From Pseudomonas oleovorans subsp. oleovorans (GTDB lineage Bacteria; Pseudomonadota; Gammaproteobacteria; Pseudomonadales; Pseudomonadaceae): DNA of 64,000 nt. A program made the translations under genes and the position numbers. The stretch is taken from NCBI RefSeq assembly GCF_002197815.1, contig NZ_NIUB01000001.1, positions 1 through 64,000 of the forward strand, in the 5' to 3' direction. The notes beneath the pieces are model-generated. The model was given only the letters and a program-made list of their open reading frames with translations. It had not been told where the DNA came from and ran no database searches. Shown here in pieces: positions 18,781 through 27,943 of the stretch. The stretch's first letter is position 1. Each line of letters begins with the position of its first letter.

Positions 18781-19176
18781 ATGATAAAAACCCGCCTGAT
18801 AGCCGCTGCAGAGATCGACCGCCTGGAAACCTGGGCCAAATACACGGCAGACATGTGCCATAGCTGCATGTCCACCTGCTGCACCATGCCTGTTGAGGTG
18901 CGCCTGAATGACCTGATCCGCCTGGAGCTGGTGGACGAGTTTGAGCGCAGCGAACCGCCGAAGAACATCGCCAAGCGTCTGCAGAAGGACGGCATCGTCG
19001 AGCGCTTCAACCAGAAGTCGGGCATCTTCACCCTGATCCGCATGTCCAATAACGACTGCCTGTTCCTCGATCGCAAGACGCGGCTGTGCACCGTCTACGA
19101 CAAGCGCCCGGACACCTGTCGTCATCACCCCAAGGTCGGTCCACGACCGGGGTATTGCGCGTACAAACCGAAATGA
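18781..19176 (+). CDS. YkgJ-family cysteine-cluster protein
   Basis: 131 aa. It belongs to the putative zinc- or iron-chelating YkgJ/CxxCxxCC family. Cysteines are arranged as CHSCMSTCC (about 23-31), then CLFLDRKTRLCTVYDKRPDTCRHHP and YCAYKP, the expected cluster-binding pattern. The start codon is the ATG of MIKTRLIAAAEIDRLE. No signal peptide is present, so it is cytosolic. Neighbours give no clear pathway clue; it stands alone between the DUF2339 gene and the dipeptidase gene. Confidence 0.9.
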   Translation: MIKTRLIAAAEIDRLETWAKYTADMCHSCMSTCCTMPVEVRLNDLIRLELVDEFERSEPPKNIAKRLQKDGIVERFNQKSGIFTLIRMSNNDCLFLDRKTRLCTVYDKRPDTCRHHPKVGPRPGYCAYKPK

Positions 19177-19330
19177 CCCCCGGCTCGTGACGTATCCGTT
19201 CACGACCTCCATTTGACGCTTTCGGCAAACCCCCAGTCGTTTTTGCACCGGGTCGCCCTGCCCCCCAGGGATAAGCTCTCCCCAAAGCGCCGACGACCGA
19301 CTCGGCGCATCTGTTTAGGGGACAAGCCTG

Positions 19331-20308
19331 ATGAGCCCAGCCGAATTGCACGCCGACAGCATCGTCATCGACGGTCTGATCATCGCCAAGTGGAACCGCG
19401 AGTTGTTCGAGGACATGCGCAAGGGTGGCCTGACTGCGGCCAACTGCACCGTGTCCGTATGGGAAGGGTTCCAGGCCACGGTGAACAACATCGTCGCCAG
19501 CAATAACCTGATCCGCGAGAACAGCGACCTGGTCATCCCGGTGCGCACCACCGCCGACATCCGCAAGGCCAAGGAGCAGGGCAAGACTGGCATCCTTTAC
19601 GGCTTCCAGAACGCCCATGCGTTCGAAGATCAGATCGGTTACGTCGAGGTGTTCAAGCAGCTCGGCGTGGGTATCGTGCAGCTGTGCTACAACACCCAGA
19701 ACCTGGTCGGTACCGGCTGCTACGAGCGCGACGGAGGCCTGTCCGGCTTCGGCCGCGAGATCGTCGCCGAGATGAACCGTGTCGGCATCATGTGCGACCT
19801 GTCCCACGTCGGCTCCAAGACCAGTGAGGAAGTCATCCTCGAATCGAAAAAGCCGGTCTGCTATTCCCACTGCCTGCCCTCGGGCCTGAAAGAACATCCG
19901 CGCAACAAGTCCGATGCCGAGCTGAAGTTCATCGCCGACCACGGCGGTTTCGTCGGCGTGACCATGTTCGCGCCGTTCCTGGCCAAGGGCATCGACTCGA
20001 CCATCGACGATTACGCCGAGGCGATCGAGTACGTGATGAACATCGTCGGCGAAGACGCCATCGGCATCGGCACCGATTTCACCCAGGGCCACGGCAAGGA
20101 CTTCTTCGAGTGGCTGACCCACGACAAGGGCTACGCCCGCCGCCTGACCAACTTCGGCAAGATCGTCAACCCGCTAGGCATCCGCACCGTCGGCGAGTTC
20201 CCCAACCTCACCGAGACCCTGCTCAAGCGCGGCATGCCCGAGCGCGTGGTACGCAAGGTCATGGGCGAGAACTGGGTGCGCGTATTGAAGGACGTCTGGG
20301 GCGAGTAA
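19331..20308 (+). CDS. Membrane dipeptidase-family (M19) hydrolase of the dimethylglycine locus
   Basis: 325 aa. A renal-dipeptidase-like (peptidase M19) zinc hydrolase. The protein begins MSPAELHADSIVIDGLI and keeps the barrel blocks GILYGFQNAHAFED, DLSHVGSKTSEEV (metal His), PVCYSHC and GIGTDFTQGHG. In pseudomonads an orthologue (PA5396 in P. aeruginosa, from memory) stands at the start of the dgc gene cluster and belongs to the GbdR regulon. The substrate is unknown, and whether it processes a betaine-derived dipeptide is speculative. A 155-bp upstream spacer should hold the promoter; a repeat cluster separates it from the next gene. Confidence 0.9.
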   Translation: MSPAELHADSIVIDGLIIAKWNRELFEDMRKGGLTAANCTVSVWEGFQATVNNIVASNNLIRENSDLVIPVRTTADIRKAKEQGKTGILYGFQNAHAFEDQIGYVEVFKQLGVGIVQLCYNTQNLVGTGCYERDGGLSGFGREIVAEMNRVGIMCDLSHVGSKTSEEVILESKKPVCYSHCLPSGLKEHPRNKSDAELKFIADHGGFVGVTMFAPFLAKGIDSTIDDYAEAIEYVMNIVGEDAIGIGTDFTQGHGKDFFEWLTHDKGYARRLTNFGKIVNPLGIRTVGEFPNLTETLLKRGMPERVVRKVMGENWVRVLKDVWGE

Positions 20309-20323
20309 GCCTTTCCAACCACG

Positions 20324-20446
20324 CCCTCTCCCCCGGCCCCTCTCCCATAAATGGGAGAGGGGAGCAAAGCGGCCGGCATGCACTTGAAGCTGTGCATGCA
20401 CGGACAGCCCCCTCTCCCGCTTGCGGGAGAGGGTTGGGGAGAGGGC
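20324..20446. repeat. Dispersed CCCTCTCCC palindrome cluster, copy A
   Basis: Two hairpins of the widespread CCCTCTCCC...GGGAGAGGG type: CCCCTCTCCCataaatGGGAGAGGGG (about 20337-20362) and CCCCCTCTCCC...GGGAGAGGG with tail GAGAGGG (20408-20446). It fills most of the spacer between the dipeptidase and DUF5943-like genes. Confidence 0.85.
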
Positions 20447-20477
20447 AAAAACCAACGAATTCTGGAGCTGAACACAC

Positions 20478-21008
20478 ATGGCCACCCACGCCCCCGAAAT
20501 GCCCATCGAAGTCGACGACGAAACCGGCGTCTGGACCACCGACGCCCTGCCGATGCTCTATGTGCCGCGCCACTTCTTCGTCAACAACCACATGGGCATC
20601 GAGGAAGTGCTCGGCGCCGACAAGTACGCCGAGATCCTCTACAAGGCCGGCTACAAATCCGCCTGGCACTGGTGTGAGAAGGAAGCCGAGTGCCACGGCA
20701 TTTCCGGCGCGGCGGTATTCGAGCACTACATGAAGCGCCTGTCGCAGCGCGGCTGGGGACTGTTCGAAACGCAGAAGCTCGACCTGGAAACCGGCCATGC
20801 CGAGGTCAAGCTCAAGCACTCGGCCTTCGTCTACGTGTACGGCAAGGTGAATCGCAAGGTGGATTACATGTTCACCGGCTGGTTCTCCGGTGCCATCGAC
20901 CAGATCCTGGCCGCCAAGGGCAGCCCGATCCGCACCGTCACCGTGCAGGAATACAGCGGCGCCGAAGACGGCCATGACGACGGCCTGTTCGTCACCCGGC
21001 CACTCTGA
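20478..21008 (+). CDS. DUF5943-like (4-vinyl reductase-related) protein of the dimethylglycine locus
   Basis: 176 aa. It starts MATHAPEMPIEVDDETGVW and has a compact alpha/beta fold with conserved-looking blocks VPRHFFVNNHMGIEEVLG, YKSAWHWCEKEAE and FTGWFSGAIDQILAAKG. The overall pattern resembles V4R/4-vinyl-reductase small-molecule-binding proteins, and the position matches P. aeruginosa PA5397 (from memory, DUF5943). The role in dimethylglycine metabolism is unknown; a small accessory or sensing protein is plausible. It is followed 74 bp later by dgcA, with a weak repeat between. Confidence 0.78.
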   Translation: MATHAPEMPIEVDDETGVWTTDALPMLYVPRHFFVNNHMGIEEVLGADKYAEILYKAGYKSAWHWCEKEAECHGISGAAVFEHYMKRLSQRGWGLFETQKLDLETGHAEVKLKHSAFVYVYGKVNRKVDYMFTGWFSGAIDQILAAKGSPIRTVTVQEYSGAEDGHDDGLFVTRPL

Positions 21009-21082
21009 GTCACCCATAAGAAATGCGTGGGAGCGGCCAGCGCCACCCACAACGCTAGAGCGCTTACCGTGAGGATGCCGTA

Positions 21083-23143
21083 ATGGCCTTCGAAGCAATG
21101 TTCCAGCCGATCCAGATCGGCAAGCTGACCATCCGCAACCGCGTGCTCTCCACTGCGCACGCCGAGGTCTACGCCACCGACGGCGGCATGACCACCGAGC
21201 GCTACGTGAAGTACTACGAGGAGAAGGCCAAGGGCGGCATCGGTCTGGCGATCTGCGGTGGTTCGTCGGTGGTGGCCATCGACAGCCCGCAGCAGTGGTG
21301 GAGTTCGGTGAACCTGTCCACCGACCGCATCATCCCGCACTTCCAGAATCTCGCTGACGCCATGCACAAGCATGGCGCCAAGATCATGATCCAGATTACC
21401 CACATGGGCCGCCGCTCGCGTTGGGACGGCTACCACTGGCCGACCCTGATGTCGCCGTCCGGCATCCGTGAGCCGGTACACCGCGCCACCTGCAAGACCA
21501 TCGAGGTCGAGGAAATCTGGCGCGTCATCGGCAACTACGCGCAGGCTGCACGCCGGGCCAAGGAAGGCGGCCTGGATGGCGTCGAGCTGTCCGCCGTGCA
21601 TCAGCACATGATCGACCAGTTCTGGTCGCCGCGCGTGAACAAGCGTACCGACGAGTGGGGCGGCACTTTCGAGGGCCGCATGAAGTTCGGCCTGGAAGTG
21701 CTCAAGGCCGTGCGCGCCGAGGTCGGTGACGACTTCTGCGTCGGCATGCGCATCTGCGGCGACGAATTCCACCCGGACGGCCTGTCCCATGAAGACATGA
21801 AGCAGATCGCCGCCTACTACGACGCCACCGGCATGCTCGACTTCATCGGCGTCGTCGGCTCGGGCTGCGACACACACAACACCCTGGCCAACGTCATCCC
21901 CAACATGAGTTTCCCGCCGGAGCCCTTCCTGCACCTGGCGGCCGGCATCAAGGAAGTGGTCAAGGTGCCGGTGCTGCACGCACAGAACATCAAGGACCCG
22001 AACCAGGCCACGCGCATCCTCGAAGGCGGCTACGTCGACATGGTCGGTATGACCCGCGCGCACATGGCCGACCCGCACCTGATCGCCAAGATCAAGATGG
22101 GCCAGATCGACCAGATCAAGCAGTGCGTCGGCGCCAACTACTGCATCGACCGCCAGTATCAGGGGCTGGACGTGCTGTGCATCCAGAACGCCGCCACCAG
22201 CCGTGAATACATGGGCGTACCACACATCATCGAGAAAACCACCGGTGTGAAACGCAAGGTGGTGGTCGTCGGCGGTGGCCCGGCCGGCATGGAGGCGGCA
22301 CGTGTCGCGGCCGAGCGTGGCCACGACGTGACCCTGTTCGAGAAGCAGGACAGCCTCGGCGGGCAGATCACCATCGCCGCCCGCGCTCCGCAACGCGACC
22401 AGATCGCCGGCATCACCCGCTGGTACCAGCTGGAACTGGCACGCCTGGGCATCGACCTGCGCCTGGGCACCGCGGCCGACGAGGCGACCCTCCTCGACCT
22501 GCGCCCAGACGTCATCGTACTGGCCAACGGCGGCCATCCGTTCCTCGAACAAAACGAGCACTGGGGCGCCGACGAAGGCCTGGTGGTGAGCAGCTGGGAC
22601 GTGCTCTCGGGCAAGGTCGAACCCGGCAAGAACGTACTGGTGTACGACACCATCTGCGAGTTCACCGGCATGTCGGTCGCCGACTACCTGGCGGACAAAG
22701 GCTCGCAGGTGGAGATCGTCACCGACGACATCAAGCCGGGCGTGGCCATCGGCGGCACCAGCTTCCCGACCTACTACCGCAGCCTGTATCCGAAAGAAGT
22801 GATCATGACCGGCGACCTGATGCTGGAGAAGGTCTACCGCGAAGGCGACAAGCTGGTCGCCGTGCTGGAGAACGAATACACCGGTGCCAAGGAAGAGCGC
22901 GTGGTCGACCAGGTGGTGGTGGAGAACGGCGTGCGTCCGGACGAATCGCTGTACTACGCCCTCAAGGAAGGCTCGCGCAACAAAGGTCAGATCGACGTCG
23001 ACGCACTGTTCGCGATCAAGCCGCAGCCGTGTCTGAGCGAGCCGGGCGATGGTTACCTGCTGTTCCGCATCGGCGACTGCGTGGCCCAGCGCAACACCCA
23101 CGCGGCGATCTATGACGCCTTGCGGTTGTGCAAGGATTTTTAG
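21083..23143 (+). CDS. dgcA: Dimethylglycine catabolism protein DgcA
   Basis: 686 aa. An old-yellow-enzyme/2,4-dienoyl-CoA-reductase-like oxidoreductase: an FMN TIM barrel (about 1-370), a 4Fe-4S cysteine group (QCVGANYC and DVLCIQNAA, about 352-375) and a C-terminal FAD/NAD domain with VVVVGGGPAGMEAAR (about 393-407). In P. aeruginosa, dgcA is required to demethylate N,N-dimethylglycine to sarcosine, with electrons going through DgcB and an ETF-like pair. Neighbouring dgcB and the ETF genes follow in order here. GbdR regulation is expected from that work, not seen directly. Confidence 0.94.
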   Translation: MAFEAMFQPIQIGKLTIRNRVLSTAHAEVYATDGGMTTERYVKYYEEKAKGGIGLAICGGSSVVAIDSPQQWWSSVNLSTDRIIPHFQNLADAMHKHGAKIMIQITHMGRRSRWDGYHWPTLMSPSGIREPVHRATCKTIEVEEIWRVIGNYAQAARRAKEGGLDGVELSAVHQHMIDQFWSPRVNKRTDEWGGTFEGRMKFGLEVLKAVRAEVGDDFCVGMRICGDEFHPDGLSHEDMKQIAAYYDATGMLDFIGVVGSGCDTHNTLANVIPNMSFPPEPFLHLAAGIKEVVKVPVLHAQNIKDPNQATRILEGGYVDMVGMTRAHMADPHLIAKIKMGQIDQIKQCVGANYCIDRQYQGLDVLCIQNAATSREYMGVPHIIEKTTGVKRKVVVVGGGPAGMEAARVAAERGHDVTLFEKQDSLGGQITIAARAPQRDQIAGITRWYQLELARLGIDLRLGTAADEATLLDLRPDVIVLANGGHPFLEQNEHWGADEGLVVSSWDVLSGKVEPGKNVLVYDTICEFTGMSVADYLADKGSQVEIVTDDIKPGVAIGGTSFPTYYRSLYPKEVIMTGDLMLEKVYREGDKLVAVLENEYTGAKEERVVDQVVVENGVRPDESLYYALKEGSRNKGQIDVDALFAIKPQPCLSEPGDGYLLFRIGDCVAQRNTHAAIYDALRLCKDF

Positions 23144-23158
23144 CCACGACGCGAACGG

Positions 23159-23267
23159 CCCCCTCTCCCGCTTGCGGGAGAGGGCGGGGGGAGAGGGTCC
23201 GTTGGGCGGTGACTTTCGGTCCCTGCTCCCCCTCTCCCTAACCCTCTCCCCGCAGGGGCGAGGGGAC
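23159..23267. repeat. Dispersed CCCTCTCCC palindrome cluster, copy B
   Basis: CCCCTCTCCCGCTTGCGGGAGAGGG-type hairpin plus a second half (CCCTCTCCCTAACCCTCTCCCC and GGGGCGAGGGG). It lies between dgcA and dgcB, leaving 41 bp before the dgcB start. Confidence 0.87.
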
Positions 23268-23308
23268 TGAACCGTGTTGTTTTCCGGTTCCGCGAAGGAG
23301 ACCACGAA

Positions 23309-25270
23309 ATGTTGAACACCATCCTCCCCCTCCTGCTCTTCGCCGCCCTGGCCCTCGCGGTCATCGGGGCGGCCAAGCGCTTCTTCATGTGGCGTCGTGG
23401 CCGACCAGCCAAGGTCGACTGGATCGGCGGCCTGCTGAAGATGCCGCGTCGCTACCTGGTGGATCTGCACCATGTGGTCGAGCGCGACAAGTACATGTCC
23501 AAGACCCACGTGGCCACCGCCGGTGGCTTCGTGCTGGCGGCAGTGCTGGCCATCGTCGTGCACGGTTTCGCCCTGCACAACCGTATCCTTGGCTTCGCCC
23601 TGCTGGCGGCCACGCTGCTGATGTTCGTCGGCGCCCTGTTCGTCGCCAAGCGCCGCCTGAATCCGCCCTCGCGCCTGTCGAAAGGCCCGTGGATGCGCCT
23701 GCCGAAAAGCCTGCTGATGTTCGCAGCGAGCTTCTTCATCGCCACGCTGCCGGTGGCCGGCATCCTGCCCGCCGACTTCGGCGGCTGGGTGCTGGCGGCG
23801 ATCCTCGCCGTTGGCGTGGCTTGGGGTGTGTCCGAGCTGTTCTTCGGCATGACCTGGGGCGGGCCGATGAAGCACGCCTTCGCTGGCGCCCTGCACCTGG
23901 CCTGGCACCGCCGTGCCGAGCGCTTCGGTGGCGGTCGCTCCACCGGCCTGAAAGCCCTCGACCTCGACAACCCGAAAGCGCCGCTGGGCGTGGAAAAGCC
24001 CACCGACTTCACCTGGAACCAGCTGCTCGGCTTCGACGCCTGCGTGCAGTGCGGCAAGTGCGAGGCCATGTGCCCGGCCTTCGCCGCCGGCCAGCCGCTG
24101 AACCCGAAGAAGCTGATCCAGGACATGGTCATTGGTCTGGCCGGCGGCAACGACGCCAAGTTCGCTGGTTCTCCCTACCCTGGCAAACCGCTGGGCGAAC
24201 ACAGCGGCGGCCCACACCTGCCAATCGTTGCTCTCGAAGGCAAGGCGCTGGTCGATGCCGACACCTTGTGGTCGTGCACCACCTGCCGCGCCTGCGTCGA
24301 GGAATGCCCGATGATGATCGAGCACGTCGACGCCATCGTCGATATGCGCCGCCACCTGACCCTCGAGAAGGGGGCGACCCCAAACAAGGGCGCCGAGGTG
24401 CTGGACAACCTGATCGCCACCGACAACCCTGGCGGCTTCAACCCCGGCGGACGCCTGAACTGGGCCGCCGACCTGAGCCTGCCGTTGCTGGCGGACAAGA
24501 AAGAGACCGACGTGCTGTTCTGGGTCGGTGATGGCGCCTTCGACATGCGCAATCAGAGAACGCTGAGGGCCTTCGTAAAGATCCTCAAGGCTGCCGACGT
24601 CGACTTCGCCGTACTCGGCCTGGAAGAGCGCGACAGTGGCGACGTGGCCCGCCGCCTGGGCGACGAGGCGACCTTCCAGAACCTGGCCAAGCGCAATATC
24701 GCCACCCTGGCCAAGTACGGTTTCAAGCGCATCGTCAGCTGCGACCCGCACAGCTTCCACGTGCTGAAGAACGAGTACGGCGCACTCGGCGGCAACTATC
24801 AGGTGCTGCACCACAGCACCTTCATCGAAGAGCTGGTGCGCAAGGGCTCGCTGAATCTCGGCCAGAGCAAGGCCGCCCGCGTCACCTACCACGACCCCTG
24901 CTACCTCGGCCGCTACAACGGCGAGTACGAAGCGCCCCGCGCCGTGCTCAAGGCCATCGGCATCGAGGTCAAGGAGATGGAACGTTCGGGCTTCCGCTCG
25001 CGCTGCTGCGGCGGCGGTGGCGGCGCCCCGATCACCGACATCCCCGGCAAGCAACGCATCCCCGACATGCGCATGGTCGACATCCAGTCAACCGGCACCG
25101 AGTTGGTGGCCGTCGGTTGCCCGCAATGCACCGCGATGCTCGAAGGCGTGGTCGCACCGCGCCCGGAGATCAAGGACATCGCCGAGCTGGTCGCCGAAGT
25201 GCTGATCGAAGCCACCGAGGTGGCGGCAAAAAAGCCACTCGCCAAGCGTGAACTGGCGGAGGTGCAGTGA
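23309..25270 (+). CDS. dgcB: Dimethylglycine catabolism iron-sulfur protein DgcB
   Basis: 653 aa. N-terminal membrane region with about five hydrophobic helices (1-190), two ferredoxin-type cysteine clusters (CVQCGKCEAMCP near 245 and CTTCRACVEECP near 325), and C-terminal CCG-type cysteine motifs (DPCYLGRYNGEY and RCCGGGGGAP), as in heterodisulfide-reductase-like proteins. It probably passes electrons from DgcA to the membrane quinone pool, possibly with the following ETF-like subunits. Together with dgcA it is required for dimethylglycine demethylation in P. aeruginosa. Ribosome site GAAGGAG is 11 bp upstream. Confidence 0.93.
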   Translation: MLNTILPLLLFAALALAVIGAAKRFFMWRRGRPAKVDWIGGLLKMPRRYLVDLHHVVERDKYMSKTHVATAGGFVLAAVLAIVVHGFALHNRILGFALLAATLLMFVGALFVAKRRLNPPSRLSKGPWMRLPKSLLMFAASFFIATLPVAGILPADFGGWVLAAILAVGVAWGVSELFFGMTWGGPMKHAFAGALHLAWHRRAERFGGGRSTGLKALDLDNPKAPLGVEKPTDFTWNQLLGFDACVQCGKCEAMCPAFAAGQPLNPKKLIQDMVIGLAGGNDAKFAGSPYPGKPLGEHSGGPHLPIVALEGKALVDADTLWSCTTCRACVEECPMMIEHVDAIVDMRRHLTLEKGATPNKGAEVLDNLIATDNPGGFNPGGRLNWAADLSLPLLADKKETDVLFWVGDGAFDMRNQRTLRAFVKILKAADVDFAVLGLEERDSGDVARRLGDEATFQNLAKRNIATLAKYGFKRIVSCDPHSFHVLKNEYGALGGNYQVLHHSTFIEELVRKGSLNLGQSKAARVTYHDPCYLGRYNGEYEAPRAVLKAIGIEVKEMERSGFRSRCCGGGGGAPITDIPGKQRIPDMRMVDIQSTGTELVAVGCPQCTAMLEGVVAPRPEIKDIAELVAEVLIEATEVAAKKPLAKRELAEVQ

Positions 25271-25292
25271 TGAAGCCGCTAACCGCTTGCCT

Positions 25293-25400
25293 CCCCTCTC
25301 CCGCTTGCGGGAGAGGGGCCGGGGGAGATGGCATGTCCGGCCACCACAACGTCGCCTGCTTCCCCCTCTCCCTAACCCTCTCCCCCAAGGGGGCGAGGGA
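25293..25400. repeat. Dispersed CCCTCTCCC palindrome cluster, copy C
   Basis: CCCCTCTCCCGCTTGCGGGAGAGGGG hairpin (about 25294-25318) and CCCTCTCCCTAACCCTCTCCC with GGGGGCGAGGG (25362-25398). It fills the dgcB-etfA spacer and is arranged like copy B. Confidence 0.87.
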
Positions 25401-25430
25401 ACCGTCCGTGCCTGACCAGGAGATCGCAGC

Positions 25431-26660
25431 ATGAGCGACATCATCCGCCGCGACCCACGCGCCGAGTGGATCGCCCGCAACCGCCTGCACCCGTTGCATG
25501 CGTCGATGCAGAAGTCCGAAACCAGCTGGATGGGGCCCAACGGCATCATCCGCAAGAACCCGCATGCCATCGCCGCCGGCTTCGTCGGCCCGGCCGGGCT
25601 CAAGCGCATCGACCGCAGCGGTGCCCAGCAAGGCACTGCCGGCAAACGCAGCAGCGCCAGCGTCGAGGTGCAATTGCCACTGCACGTCGTCGAGCAACCA
25701 GCCTTCCACATCTGCGTGGTGCCGGACATGGTTGGCGGACGTCTCTCCAGCCATGACAAGGACCTGCTCGGCCTGGCTCGCAAGCTGGCCGGCGACAGTG
25801 GCGCCGTGGTTGCCGTGGTGTTCGGCGAGGACAAGGAAAGCGCCTTCGACACGGCCGGCGTCGACCGCTTGCTGCGCATCGGTGGTGACACCTTCGATGG
25901 CTATGCCCCGGAAGCCCGCGTACTGGCGCTGAGCGCCGTGGAGAGCCAACTGGCTCCACGCCACTGGCTGCTGCCAGACAGCCGCACCGGTGGCGGCGAA
26001 CTGGGCCGTCGCCTGGCCGCCAAGCTCGGCGAGCGTCCTGCAACGCGCGTCTGGCAGGTTGCCGGCGAACAGGCCATCGGCCGTGCCGGCAGTGGCCAGC
26101 AGGATATCCAACGCGCGCTGCCACGCCTGATTCTGGCCACGGCCGAATGCGCCGAGCCGGTCAGCGAAACCCGTCATGAAGCCCGCTCGCTGGAACTGGC
26201 CGAAAAGGTCGCCCACAGCCTGCCGCGCATCGAGGACCTGGGGCCGGTGGCCGTGGACCCGGCGCAGATTCCCATGGCCGAGGCCGAATTCATTCTTTCC
26301 GGCGGCAATGGCGTGAAAAACTGGGAATTGTTCCACCAGGCCGCCGTCGCCCTCGGCGCCACCGAAGGCGCCTCGCGCGTGGCGGTGGACGACGGTTTCA
26401 TGCCGCGTAACCGCCAGGTTGGCGCCACCGGTACCTGGGTCACCGCTCGCGTCTACCTGGCCGTCGGTATTTCCGGCGCCATCCAGCACCTGCAGGGCAT
26501 CGGCGCCTGCGACAAGGTGGTGGCGGTGAACATGGATCCTGGCTGCGACATGATCAAACGCGCCGACCTCTCGGTGATCGGCGACTCGGCGGCGATCCTG
26601 CAAGCGCTGATCGAGCGCGTCGCCGCCTGGCGCCAGGAAGGAAAACGTGATGCGGCCTAA
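25431..26660 (+). CDS. Electron-transfer flavoprotein alpha-subunit-like protein
   Basis: 409 aa. The C-terminal ~200 residues carry the FixB/EtfA FAD-binding signature: GATGTWVTARVYLAVGISGAIQHLQG and AVNMDPGCDMIKRADLSVIGD. The N-terminal ~150 residues are a variable domain (SDIIRRDPRAEWIARNRL...). In P. aeruginosa the ETF-like pair next to dgcAB is in the same GbdR-controlled set, so it likely carries electrons in dimethylglycine and/or sarcosine oxidation. The partner beta-like gene follows after 101 bp. Confidence 0.92.
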   Translation: MSDIIRRDPRAEWIARNRLHPLHASMQKSETSWMGPNGIIRKNPHAIAAGFVGPAGLKRIDRSGAQQGTAGKRSSASVEVQLPLHVVEQPAFHICVVPDMVGGRLSSHDKDLLGLARKLAGDSGAVVAVVFGEDKESAFDTAGVDRLLRIGGDTFDGYAPEARVLALSAVESQLAPRHWLLPDSRTGGGELGRRLAAKLGERPATRVWQVAGEQAIGRAGSGQQDIQRALPRLILATAECAEPVSETRHEARSLELAEKVAHSLPRIEDLGPVAVDPAQIPMAEAEFILSGGNGVKNWELFHQAAVALGATEGASRVAVDDGFMPRNRQVGATGTWVTARVYLAVGISGAIQHLQGIGACDKVVAVNMDPGCDMIKRADLSVIGDSAAILQALIERVAAWRQEGKRDAA

Positions 26661-26679
26661 CTTTCACGAATGCTCCCTC

Positions 26680-26744
26680 GTGGGAGGGGCTTCAGCCGCG
26701 ACAGATTGCGTGCTTGGCCAGATCGCGGCTAAAGCCGCTACCAC
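26680..26744. repeat. REP-like palindrome between the two ETF-like genes
   Basis: GTGGGAGGGGCTTCAGCCGCGA (26680-26701) pairs with TCGCGGCTAAAGCCGCTACCAC (26723-26744). It lies within the operon-like spacer and stops 17 bp before the downstream start. Confidence 0.85.
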
Positions 26745-26761
26745 GGTTCGAGGTTGCCACC

Positions 26762-27535
26762 ATGACTGATCTGAATATCGTCGCCCTGGTCTCGGTCGGT
26801 GCCCACCCGACCTCGGGTCGCCCGCGCCGCGCCGAGCAGGACGCCCGCGCGGTGGAGCTGGGCCTGCGCCTGGCTGGCCAGAACCTGCAACTGCTGCACG
26901 CCGGCGACCCGCAGGCCGAAGCCCTGCGTGGCTACCTGGGCATGGGTCTGGAACAACTCGACGTGCTGGAACAACCGGAAGGCGCCGATGCCCTGCCGCT
27001 GCTGGTGGACTACCTGCAAGGCAGTCGCACGCAGTTGGTACTCACCGGCAGCCAGGCGGAAACTGGCGAAGGCTCCGGCATGCTGCCGTTCCTGCTGGCC
27101 GAACGCCTGGGTTGGCCCATTGTGGTCGGCCTCGCCGAAGTGGAGAAGGTCGAAAACGGCGTCGCCCAAGTACTGCAGGCGCTGCCGCGCGGACAGCGGC
27201 GCCGCCTCAGAGTACGCTTGCCGTGCGTCGCCAGCGTCGACAACGCCGCTCCGAACGCACGCCAGAGCGCCTTCGGCCCGGCTCGCCGTGGTCAGATCGA
27301 CGTCCACGAAGTCACCGTGATAGACGATCCGCTGCTGGCACAAGCCAGTCTGCAGCCGGCCAAGCCGCGGCCGAAACGCCTGAAGGTGATCAAGGCCAAG
27401 ACCGGCGCGGAACGGATGAAGGCCGCGACGGCCAAAGCCAGTGGTGGCGGCGGCCAGGTGCTCAAGGATGTCTCGCCACAGGAAGGTGCAGAGGCTATCT
27501 TCAAACTATTGATCGAAGAAGGGGTTCTGCGCTGA
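26762..27535 (+). CDS. Electron-transfer flavoprotein beta-subunit-like protein
   Basis: 257 aa. It has the FixA/EtfB architecture: an AMP-binding-like alpha/beta N terminus (MTDLNIVALVSVGAHPTSG...RRAEQDARAVELGLRLAG), the LVLTGSQAETGEGSG loop and the QRRRLRVRLPCVASVDNAAP strand block. The C terminus is a Lys/Ala-rich tail with GGGGQVLKDVSPQEGAEAIFKLL. Start MTDLNIV is preceded by a GAGGTTGCC-type site; an upstream in-frame start is inside the repeat and is rejected. Probably a heterodimer with the alpha-like protein. Confidence 0.92.
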   Translation: MTDLNIVALVSVGAHPTSGRPRRAEQDARAVELGLRLAGQNLQLLHAGDPQAEALRGYLGMGLEQLDVLEQPEGADALPLLVDYLQGSRTQLVLTGSQAETGEGSGMLPFLLAERLGWPIVVGLAEVEKVENGVAQVLQALPRGQRRRLRVRLPCVASVDNAAPNARQSAFGPARRGQIDVHEVTVIDDPLLAQASLQPAKPRPKRLKVIKAKTGAERMKAATAKASGGGGQVLKDVSPQEGAEAIFKLLIEEGVLR

Positions 27536-27590
27536 CCGAGGGTTGAAGACCAACTGCGCAGCGCCTGCCTCGCCACAAGGAGCCACGACC

Positions 27591-27842
27591 ATGATGCATG
27601 CCGATCTGATCGACCAGGAAGACTTCCGTGAACGCCTGATCGCGCTAGGCCTGAGCATTCCGCCCGGCGTCACGCCCGAGCAGGCCTGCGAACTGGCCGT
27701 CAGCGGCCTCAGCGCCGAACGCGCCGTAGCCTTGCGTCATCTGGTGGAGGAACTGCTCGGCGGCAGCGCCACCCTGCTACCGAATGTGCGCGAAGCCATC
27801 AGCCGCCATCTGCTGCCGGCGCTGGTGCCGAAGCCGGCTTGA
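27591..27842 (+). CDS. Small conserved protein downstream of the ETF-like genes
   Basis: 83 aa, acidic, soluble and helical (MMHADLIDQEDFRERLIALGLSIPPG...VREAISRHLLPALVPKP). No recognised domain. It follows the beta-subunit-like gene by 55 bp with AAGGAG at correct spacing, so it probably belongs to the same transcript. The equivalent small gene in P. aeruginosa follows the dgc-etf genes (from memory). It could be an accessory or stability factor for the ETF-like complex, but nothing in the sequence shows this. Confidence 0.78.
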   Translation: MMHADLIDQEDFRERLIALGLSIPPGVTPEQACELAVSGLSAERAVALRHLVEELLGGSATLLPNVREAISRHLLPALVPKPA

Positions 27843-27943
27843 TATACACGTCTTCGGTCTACTCTGCAGGACGTTGCAGCACCCTAAAGGCCGACCTCAC
27901 CAACTCGGGCCTCAACGCCATGCCAGAGTGGTTCGTGCATAAA

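Noticed and set aside
20864..25054. A 1,396-codon open frame on the minus strand across the dgc genes
   Set aside because: It is antisense to DUF5943-like, dgcA and dgcB; it arises from GC-biased third positions on the coding strand. Composition (Val/Ala/His/Asp-rich, no domain) is that of a shadow.
20324..25400. CRISPR-like array formed by repeated CCCTCTCCC units
   Set aside because: Units are 100-120 bp palindromes placed singly in separate spacers over 5 kb, without regular spacers or cas genes.
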